DNA of 64,000 bases from Krasilnikovozyma curviuscula (lineage: Eukaryota; Basidiomycota; Tremellomycetes; Cystofilobasidiales; Mrakiaceae), in contig MVAQ01000065.1 of NCBI GenBank assembly GCA_014825775.1, positions 1 through 64,000 of the forward strand, given 5' to 3'. The notes under the pieces were generated by a model. It did no database searches and was not told the DNA's origin. It saw only the letters and a list, made by a program, of their open reading frames with translations. The position numbers and the translations under genes were made by a program. Shown here piece by piece: positions 56,234 to 64,000 of this stretch; within the stretch, counting starts at the first letter, position 1, and each line of letters begins with the position of its first letter.

Positions 56234-59060
56234 TTACATGAGGAAGATACCCAATCGGGTAACGTTGTCTCTCCAAGTGGGACGTTCCACGCCGTTGTCC
56301 CTCTGGTACCAGCAGTTCTCAAGGACCTTGATGGCAAGATCAACATCAAAGCCTATGATGAAAAATCAGAAGAGTGGTGATTATCAGCTCTCTTTCCGAA
56401 AAGAGTTTAACGATATTCAGACGATCAGCACTCACAACAGTCTCTTCTGAAGGTTTCCACAATCGCCTTGATCTTCTGTCTACCCTGACGATCCATCATC
56501 ATGTTACCAGAAATAATAGCGGGCCACATCAGGCTGACAACCAGTCCCAAGTTCTGAGAGCTCTTTTGAAGTAAGGTGATGATTAATTGAGCCGGAGTTT
56601 GGATAAGGGATGATGAATGAGGAAGTCCAAGAATCTCAGAGAAGATCAAGACCTATGCAAGGGAGAAAATGTGAGATGGTGAGTTGAAGAGAATGATTTG
56701 GCTTTAACTTGTTCCTGGACTAACCTGAGATTGCGATGCACTGATCAAGTTTCCAAGCTCCAGTCGACCCAGGTCGTTTCTACTCGCATCAACTTCCGAG
56801 AGATGGACATCCAGCTCTAGTAAAATGTCTCTACCGGTTTGTTGGATAAGAGGTAGCTCAGCTTCATCACCGTCGCCTCGCTGGATTCTCAGGACCGTTC
56901 CGATGAGTATGTTGACTCGATTCGTCAGCTCAAGCAAGCCTCGCGAAACGCCGAATGCTGATGACACAGTGTCCCAGTCTTGAGGATCAACAGTGAGCGA
57001 GTCCGGAGGAGCATAGTCGAACCAGAAGGGCTAAACATAAAGGACGCAAAGTCAGAAGCGGGTAGGATGAAATCGGATGAACAGACTAGACTCACTTCGA
57101 AAGCATGCAGCAAGATAGATGGGAGTGAACCAGTTCCAATGCTATACGATATGTCGATACATGCCATTGCTTCATTAAAAAATCAAGACGAATCAGTATT
57201 TCCAGAATTTATCGGCAAAGCGGAATTGAATCACGACATACCTTCCACCATCGTTCTAGTCCTCGAAAGAGCTTCTCTGTCACCCCCGACCTCAACCATC
57301 ATCTTGCTCCTCTCCAGCATCTCCCTACACCCTCCTCGCATGCCAATTAGCTGCAAACCCGTCGCAAACGCCTTCTTCCAGCCACTGCCGCCACTCAGGC
57401 ATTCGGCGATGCATAAACTGACACAGGTACTCAAAAGCGTGTCGCTCTGCTGATACGTCATTGACGCGCCCTGAAGAGCCAATGCAGTCCTGACTAAAGA
57501 ATGAGAGCCTTCAATCAGGTTGACGGCAATCTTCTTCAGCCGTGTTTGGTTCTCATCCTCAACGGGTCCCGTCGGTGGAAGGGGGTCCGAGGTGCCGGAC
57601 GGGGACTCAAACTCCAACGAGCCCCTCGAGAGATTCCAGATACTGCTTTGATGAATAGCAGCAATACTGAGGAGACTCATTGCAAGAGCGTCACTGCCAA
57701 AGGAGGCTCCTCGAGGGGTCGTGGTGATTTTAGAGAGCGGCAAGAAGAGCATTGGGCGGTGAGTTTGGGTCGTTGGTGGTGCGAGAGGTGCTGGAAGATA
57801 TGGGATAGCTAGTGAGAGACGGGCACCGACAGTGATGAAATGCTGCATCAGCTGGCGCTCTTCCCGATCTGGATATGCGATGCTCAGTGCTTCAGAAGGG
57901 GTCTTCAACATCATGAATGTACCCAGATGACCGTTGGTGCTCGCTGAGCTGAGACTTATTCTATTGGGGATCGATTCGAAGGTGTGACTTTGCTGGGTTC
58001 GGCTGTTTGAGTTGTTGATATTCAGCTGGAGGTTGAGATTGGTGAATCCAATTGCTGTTGCACTACTTCCTGCACCACCTTCAAACCCATACACCCCATC
58101 ACTATTGAAGCCGAATTGAGGAATGTACTGTTGTCCAGCGGCCTGGTAGTCTTCAGGTGTGAGAGCAACAATGGCGTTCTCTTGGTCATCCAAGATTTGG
58201 AATCTCGAGCTACCGGCACTCGAGGATGAAGGCTCACCAGGAGGACGACTTTCAAATAGGATAGAGTTGGGGAGGATGCCTATTGCTTGAGAGGGATCTT
58301 GAAATGCGTTCTTATCCGTTTGGCTGGGCGGGGAGCCTCCCTTTGAACCCGTATGTGGAGTGCTCGTACCGCTGCTGTTGCTGCTCCCTGCCACGGGCTG
58401 ATATTGGCTTGACGTATTTGGGTTACTTAAAAGGTGCTGGTGTTGAATTGCGAGTTCTGTTATGGAAGGAGGGAGTGGTTTCGCTGCTGAACCCGATTGG
58501 GGTGGCCATGTACACTAACAAAGATAGAAGGCACAAATCAGGTCGGTCTCCATATTCTGGTGAAGAGATAATACTATATCTGACGAGAAAATATACTAAC
58601 CTCTTTGTCTGCTATCGAGCACTGCAGATACAACAAACAAATTGCCAAGGGTCGGGGAAAGGAGACGGCACAAGTTTGAATGGAAAACGTTAGCGGCAGA
58701 ATATGAGATGAAGACATAAAGAGAGCTCACCCTGAGACACCTCGGGTGCAGCTCATCACACTGAAAGGATAGGTATACCGAGAGAATTTTTTATACGGAT
58801 CAGCCCATCAAATGTCGCTTATTCCAAAATAAATCGACTGGGGACGATGGGAAAAAGGTTCTTCTTCCTCTCACCTTATGCTTGGACTTTCGACACTGCA
58901 GGCAGCTAGCAAATGCATAGGAATCAGGTGTAAGTCCGCGAATTTGGGAGGAAAATCAAAACAAACACAAGAAGAAGGAAACAGCTCCTCACCCATTTCT
59001 CGTTCGTTTGAACTTCTGCTTCTTTGGCTCGCTAGAGTCAGCTTCTCTATCTGGTGACAT
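56234..59060 (-). CDS. Zn2Cys6 transcription factor with Fungal_trans_2-type domain
   Basis: Start ATG at 59060. The binuclear cluster is assembled from four small exons: MSPDREADSSEPKKQKFKRT, then CLQCRKSKHK, CDELHPRCLR, CSIADKE and CTWPP. Together these give C-X2-C-X6-C-X6-C-X2-C-X6-C. The large exon 57231-58394 is Ser/Gly-rich, then carries the regulatory domain (YPDREERQLMQHFITVGARL; SLLSIAAIHQSS; SHSLVRTALALQGASMTYQQ; GWKKAFATGLQLIGMRGG). Later exons have LLELTNRVNILIGTVLRI and IMWPAI-type helices, and the end FDVDLAIKVLENCWYQRDNG...RLGIFLM. This is the acr-2/UGA3-like class of nuclear regulators. The target genes cannot be read from sequence. Confidence 0.9.
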
Positions 59061-60198
59061 GCTACTGGTCTACGGTAGGACAGAGCTCAGACCTCCTGTA
59101 TCTCTGCCCAGCAAGGTAAAATTTGTCGAGGGAGGTGACGGTGAAAGTTGCAGGAACGCTAGCCATCGGGCGTTTTCCCTGTTGAAGCCGAGCAAGGATC
59201 CCTCTGTCGACTTAGTTACGCTTTTTCCCGGGCTCTTCTCAAGTCTTTTCAAATAAACAACAGAGGGAGACACTGTCTACTGAACTAGAGAGACACGGCG
59301 AGTTCTTCACTGCTGTAAGTTTGATTGATTCGAAGCTGAGATAGCGCCGACGACTTCACCAGAGCAAGCCGTAGTAAAGCATGAGAAACGAGCTTCATGA
59401 CGAAAGTCTACAACTACACTGTGATTCCAGTGCTATCTAGCTAATCCTCTACTTCACACTTCTCTGTGTTAGCAATCGATATCTGTGAAAACAACATCTA
59501 GATGACATGGCAGCCTGCAAAAAGTGGCGTTTTTTACCCCACGCCGCTGGCGGCAGCCCTCCTACGAACATACGACCAAGTTTTGAGGCAGCGGAGAGGA
59601 TGTAAGTTTACCCAGGGGGCGGCGAGGCTGTGGCTGCAGTCACCTTCAAGACCACGACGTCTAAAAAAAAAAGTTTGTTTATCGTCCCGGCCGATGGCAC
59701 ATTCTATTCTCGCATGGACACATGTCGACAGAGAGAGGCACTTGCATAATATGCGACCTGCGCAGGACGAACTGGCTTGATGGGATTTGTAAACAGCAAT
59801 CTGGAGCAAGTCGAGAAGGAGTGCTACACCAATGATTTTCAGGGTAAGCGACCGAGTCGACGCCAGATAATGAAGGAGGGCGTTACAGAAGAAGCGACAC
59901 CGCATTACAAGGATAGAACAAACTTTCAGCTTTCTTCAAGAAACTTTCTAAAGGACAGAACAGAAGGGGCAGCCAAGACTTGCACGATACTTGCACGACT
60001 TCGCCTCGACGAGAAAGTGAACAAAAGACCTTTCGTTAAATCTTAAAGGTACAGTTCATTCTTTGCTATGCTCGTGCTAATGTCAGTTTTAGATGTCACC
60101 TGCAGAGTGTGCAGAAGCGAGCGAGCGTCTGAAAACAGTGTTTACAAGCAAATGTCAATGAGAATCAGAAGGCGGTAGTATTTCAGCTTGTATCTGAA
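59061..60198. promoter_or_regulatory. Left half of divergent promoter region between the two Zn2Cys6 genes
   Basis: About 1.1 kb without a supported gene; frames such as 59502-59780 lack protein-like features. It holds the promoter of the minus-strand regulator. Confidence 0.4.
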
Positions 60199-60303
60199 TC
60201 CTCTATAGCGTAGTTGGTAGCGCGTGAGACTGTTACTCATGCCTGTTTCTAGAACAGTTCAAGCCACATCTCGAGGTCGGTGGTTCGAACCCACCTGGAG
60301 GAG
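60199..60303 (+). tRNA. tRNA-Asn (anticodon GUU) with intron
   Basis: The acceptor stem TCCTCTA pairs with TGGAGGA, discriminator G. The D arm is GCGTAGTTGGTAGCGC, the anticodon stem TGAGA/TCTCG encloses a loop with anticodon GTT, and the T arm is GGTGGTTCGAACCCACC. About 32 nt between base 37 and base 38 (about 60235-60267) is a standard-position tRNA intron. Confidence 0.92.
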
Positions 60304-60304
60304 T

Positions 60305-60313
60305 ATTTTTTTT
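60305..60313 (+). terminator. Pol III T-run terminator of tRNA-Asn
   Basis: A T-rich run (ATTTTTTTT) begins within two bases of the tRNA 3' end, the normal RNA polymerase III stop. Confidence 0.75.
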
Positions 60314-60827
60314 AGCACATTCTTGTGTTTTTCCTTTAGAAGATTATCACAGTTTCAATGCTTGTGCCCTGTTGCTCCCCCTTTCTACTCGTAAAGTTCG
60401 ATTGTTTTTTTCAGGAATGTCTCCAAATATGTCACTCAAGATGTGAGCGAGCGATATTGTTACTCATTGTTTCGAATAATCGATGACACTTTGCGGTCTC
60501 GCCTGCTATTGAGTCTCATTTTCGAGGTTCTTCAGCTAGTACCTCAGAATATGGTTGTATATCACTTGATATGTCGAGAACCTTTACAGTCAGTTGTGGC
60601 GCCTTTCTGTACAGCGTTGAGCAAATGTAAACAACAGCCCAATCTCTTCACGTTCGGCTCTGAACTCAAAGTTTCTGAACCAACACCTCACCAAAAAATA
60701 CCAAAAATAAATCAGTTCTCAAAGTTCGTCGATGCGATCACCTTAATCAAGAAGCATCATTTTCGTGCCTTATCTCGAAGACACCGCGCTCTCTCGCAAC
60801 TGCCACCGACTTTCAGAGCTTGAAACC
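60314..60827. promoter_or_regulatory. Upstream region of right-end Zn2Cys6 gene
   Basis: About 510 nt between the tRNA-Asn and the start codon at 60828. An open frame from 60443 ends just before the start and is not supported. It holds the promoter and 5' UTR. Confidence 0.4.
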
Positions 60828-63800
60828 ATGGAATCAGTTAAAGCTGTACCTTCTGTGCCATCGAAACCTCCAAGGAAGAGGGTGAAGCATGAAGAAGAAG
60901 AACTCGAACCTGGTATGGACAAAACTGCGACAAAGAGGCTCAAAGGGCTGCGAAATTGTGCGGAATGTCGACGGATGAAACTGAAGGTAAGACCCGTCAA
61001 ATGGCTTCTTCTTGTCTAATTACTAACCACTTGTGAACAGTGTGATAGGGGTCTTCCATGCTCTAGCTGTGTGAAGAGAGGAGTCGCTGTAACCTGTCCA
61101 AATGGTGTCCTTTCAGTGTGTCCTCCCTCGCCCCTTCTGTGCTCAGTCCCCCTCGTCCCAGTCACTAATTCATACCACTACTATGTAGGTTGGTAAAGCA
61201 AAGAGACTGATCCTTGCTTCGACTGAGGTAAGCCCTCCGCCCATTCAAACTTACTGAATTGCTGGTCTCAACGACCGCCCTTTCCCTTCACAGGAGCTAC
61301 ACGCTCGAATATCAGCTCTCGAAGGAGCCTTAGCAGCTTCCCATGCTGTACATACCATTCAGCCTCATCCACTGCTCTTGGAATCGTTGTGCTACGTGGC
61401 GAGAGACAAGGATCCGTCTTCTTCGGGCTTGTTGAGTCTAGCTACACCAGCTGCAGCAAGAGTCCCACCACCGCCAGCACTCTCGTCGTCATCTTCAACA
61501 AATCATTCCCCACCGTCAGCTCAAAGTGAGGATCGCTATGATCACTCAGAACGTAGCTATCCAGGACCAAAACCAAGCGCCTCGGGAGAACCTCCAGACG
61601 AGTTCGACGAATTTGAAGAGGAAGAAACTACAGAAATCGATCAGGAAACGGTTGGAAAGTTGACGCTGCGTAAAGGAATGGGCGGAGATTCGTCTTACTT
61701 CGGTGGTTAGTCTCTTTGCAATCAATCCAACGGAACTTTCCTTATTGCCAAATCTCATTCTGCTCTTTGTCTATCTCCCAGGTGCCGCGGGACCCGCTTT
61801 CAGGATCCCAAGACGACAAGAAGATGTCTTCAAGATGTTCAATCCGGATGATAACCATAACCTCTCGAGCGATTATCCCTTCACTTCTGCCCCAATGGAG
61901 ATAATCAAGACATCGATACCTGATCCAGCAACAGCCAGTCGACTGTGTGACATCTACTGGTCAAACGTTTCTTGGATGGCGGATATCGTCTCTCGCAAAA
62001 CCTTTGAAACAGACTATATTCCATCTGTGTACGCAGCAGCAGGCATCGAAACGCATCCTCATAAGCTGGCGGTCTTCTTCATGATTCTGTCGCTTGGTTC
62101 CTTGTTTGACCTGGAGGCTCCTCCCTTTGTCTTGACGGTTAACAAAATGGCTACGGAGTTCTACGCCCTTGCGCGAGCTTCGTTGGCGAGTGCAAGCTCA
62201 GTCAGCATCGAACCCGCGTCAATTGCTCGTAGGTATTGGACTCTCTTCTCCCCCTATTCTCCACCTCTTGTCACTGAGATTGCTGTTATTTACATACAGA
62301 GATACAAGCGATTTTATTGATGGGCTCTTACCTTATGAGTGGTACACAGCTCACATTTGGGTGAGCCTAGCCTGTTGTTATTTCTTTGTGATCTGTCCGC
62401 CATAGACTGAATTCGGAAGTTTCTGATTTTTAGTTTGGAAACTTTCTGGCCTTTGCTTGGATTGGCTGTCCGAGCAGCACAAGCCGTGGGTCTTCATCGC
62501 GATGGCAGCCTTTTCAACCTTTCAGAGTTTGAGACGAATGAACGGAGGACAGTCTTTTGGGAGCTCTACTCCTTGGATTCTCTCATGTACGGTGTTTTAG
62601 TAAATTTGTTGCTGGATCTTCCGTCTCACTCAACGCTGTTCCTGTTTGATACAGTTCTCAGCACATTGGCCGACCACGCGCCTTCTCAGACTTCACTATC
62701 GACACTCAACTGCCCCACATGCAAGATGACATTGGGTTTCATGTTCACAGGTACAGATTCCTTCAAATTGTTGGAAAACTAGTCGATGACAAAGCGAGGT
62801 GCAAACCTAGACCTTACAAAGTCATCATGGAGCTAGATCAAGAGATCAGAGATTGTAAGCCATTCCTCAACTAGGCTCCTTTTTTGTTCAGTCATTCTAA
62901 CTCATGGTGCTCTCTCCCTTCAGTTCAAAACTCACTTCCACCTCAACTTCGTAACGACTACTTCGACTCTGAGGCATCTACCTCTGAAATCTGCCAGAGA
63001 GGTATCATGATTACCACCGTCAATGAAACTGTTCTCTCTTTGCACCGCGAGTATTTCACTATCGCTCTGCGAGATCATCCAGAGGAACCACTTAAATCAA
63101 GATATGGTAGAAGTTATGTTGCAGCTTTGGAAGCGTGTAAATGCCTGGTACTTGTTGTTCAAGACAATTTAAGATACACGAAGAGCCAAATTTGCCAAAT
63201 GGCTCCGCGATTTGTAAGTGTGACAGCTCTCTACATTTTAGACATTTGCTGACGGTGTTCTGTCGTTTCGGACAGTGGCAATTTTGGTTGTCAAGTTACT
63301 CAGCTGCCATTGCATTGGCTGCTAACTGCATTCGAAGTCCTAAAAGTACTTTGTCAGTTGCTGCGTTCCAGGTATTGGATCTTGCAGTGCAGCTGTTTGC
63401 GATCGCTAGGTGAGCGGAGTAGTTCTGCTTGTCATACGCTGCTCCGGAAGATACTGACTGAGACATTAATGTGCTGTGGCATTTAGACCAGGACAGGGAG
63501 TGAGAGTATGCCGTACCAAGCTTGTCACGCTCCGTGATCTAGCTAGAGAGTCCATCTGCTTCTCAGTTTCCTCAGACACATCCGAAATCAACATGCTCAT
63601 GGCTGCTGAGATGAGCAAAAGGCCAACTTCTCCGACGGCCACCACACCTTCAACGTTTGCAATGATATCGGAGCGCACCACTTATGTGCCTCAGGCTGAG
63701 GATCTTCCACCTCCACCAGCACCACCGTCACTGGAAATCAACAAAGAACCTATTTTTGCTCTCAGTACTCCCGCTGGATTTGATTCATTCCAAGAGGCTA

Positions 63801-63973
63801 TGTTATTCTCTAAGGACTTTGTCGAGAACGGGAACTTAGGAGGAGAAGAGGATGATTTGGGTCTGTTCGCTGACCTGACAGCAATGGGCTCAATGGACTT
63901 CTCTGAAGTGTTCATTGGATCCGAACCTACTGTCGACAACAATTTTGACTGGAGCGTTTTCAGCTTTGACTGA
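60828..63973 (+). CDS. Zn2Cys6 transcription factor with Fungal_trans domain
   Basis: The start at 60828 opens MESVKAVPSVPSKPPRKRVK, a basic leader. The cluster CAECRRMKLKCDRGLPCSSC then VKRGVAVTC gives C-X2-C-X6-C-X5-C-X2-C-X8-C, split by an intron after KLK. A short coiled coil (EELHARISALEGALAASH) probably mediates dimerisation. After a Ser/Pro-rich and acidic stretch, the Fungal_trans region contains DPATASRLCDIYWSNVSWMA, AVFFMILSLGSLFDLE, WPLLGLAVRAAQAVGLHRDG and ERRTVFWELYSLDSLM. A C-terminal half with further helices follows, and an acidic activation-like end (EEDDLGLFADLTAMGSMDFS). Several short introns interrupt it, including 62629-62670 or nearby, where the exact edges are uncertain. 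It is divergent from the other Zn2Cys6 gene; common regulation is possible but not shown. Confidence 0.92.
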
Positions 63974-64000
63974 GTTTATATATGTATATTTGATGTATTC

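Noticed and set aside
59502..60046. Candidate small genes between the two Zn2Cys6 genes
   Set aside because: Frames on both strands are short and overlapping, without start context, splice sites or recognisable composition.
1..64000. Transposable elements, CRISPR arrays or a biosynthetic gene cluster
   Set aside because: No terminal repeats, reverse transcriptase, transposase, integrase or regularly spaced repeats are seen. The exporters and regulators are not grouped with biosynthetic enzymes.

Overview
This is a nuclear DNA window from a filamentous or yeast-like fungus, most likely a basidiomycete. Almost every gene is cut by several short GT-AG introns, mostly 50-100 nt, often with a CTNAC-type branch point. 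Genes are spaced by a few hundred bases and there are no operons. The gene content (Zn2Cys6 and C2H2 regulators, Pal1, GMC oxidoreductase, a CAAX-tailed DnaJ, a P5A ATPase) is fungal. A Tremellomycete is my best guess, by inference only. I see no transposon, phage, CRISPR array or rRNA.

Layout, left third (1-25 kb). A major-facilitator (MFS) drug-type transporter runs off the left edge on the minus strand. It is followed by a CXXC zinc-binding protein of the DUF866/CZIB family, an unrecognised minus-strand gene and an intron-containing tRNA-Lys(CUU). Then come the ER P5A-type ATPase Spf1 (minus), an RraA-like protein, a divergent Rho GTPase ending in CIVL and a Ydj1-type DnaJ ending in CAQQ. 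A secreted GMC oxidoreductase carrying a C-terminal ricin-B lectin domain, a near-identical second tRNA-Lys and an Och1/GT32-type glycosyltransferase complete this part.

Middle third (25-48 kb): an unrecognised protein with a C-terminal membrane segment, a two-finger C2H2 regulator, the SNARE Bet1, a 14-helix DHA2-type MFS exporter, a protein resembling the Argonaute-chaperone subunit Arb1, a dienelactone-hydrolase-family protein with Ser at the usual Cys position, and the CCR4-NOT ubiquitin ligase Not4.

Right third (48-64 kb): a Pal1-family morphology protein, a secreted GH43 arabinanase-like enzyme, an alternative NADH dehydrogenase, a possible small membrane protein, and two divergently transcribed Zn2Cys6 regulators flanking an intron-containing tRNA-Asn(GUU).

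The genes are mostly unconnected housekeeping and nutrition functions. Shared themes are the secretory pathway (Spf1, Bet1, GT32), prenylated proteins (Rho, DnaJ), and secreted carbohydrate-directed enzymes (GMC-lectin, GH43). The most unusual signals are gene-structure ones: a 9-nt internal exon in the J domain of DnaJ, a 19-nt exon in the switch-I region of the Rho GTPase, a CAAX box completed only by splicing of the last intron, and two genes (MFS at the left edge, SPF1) whose 5' parts cannot be joined in frame with ordinary splice sites. Gene models were built by hand from translation and splice-site inspection; exon edges not stated are approximate.
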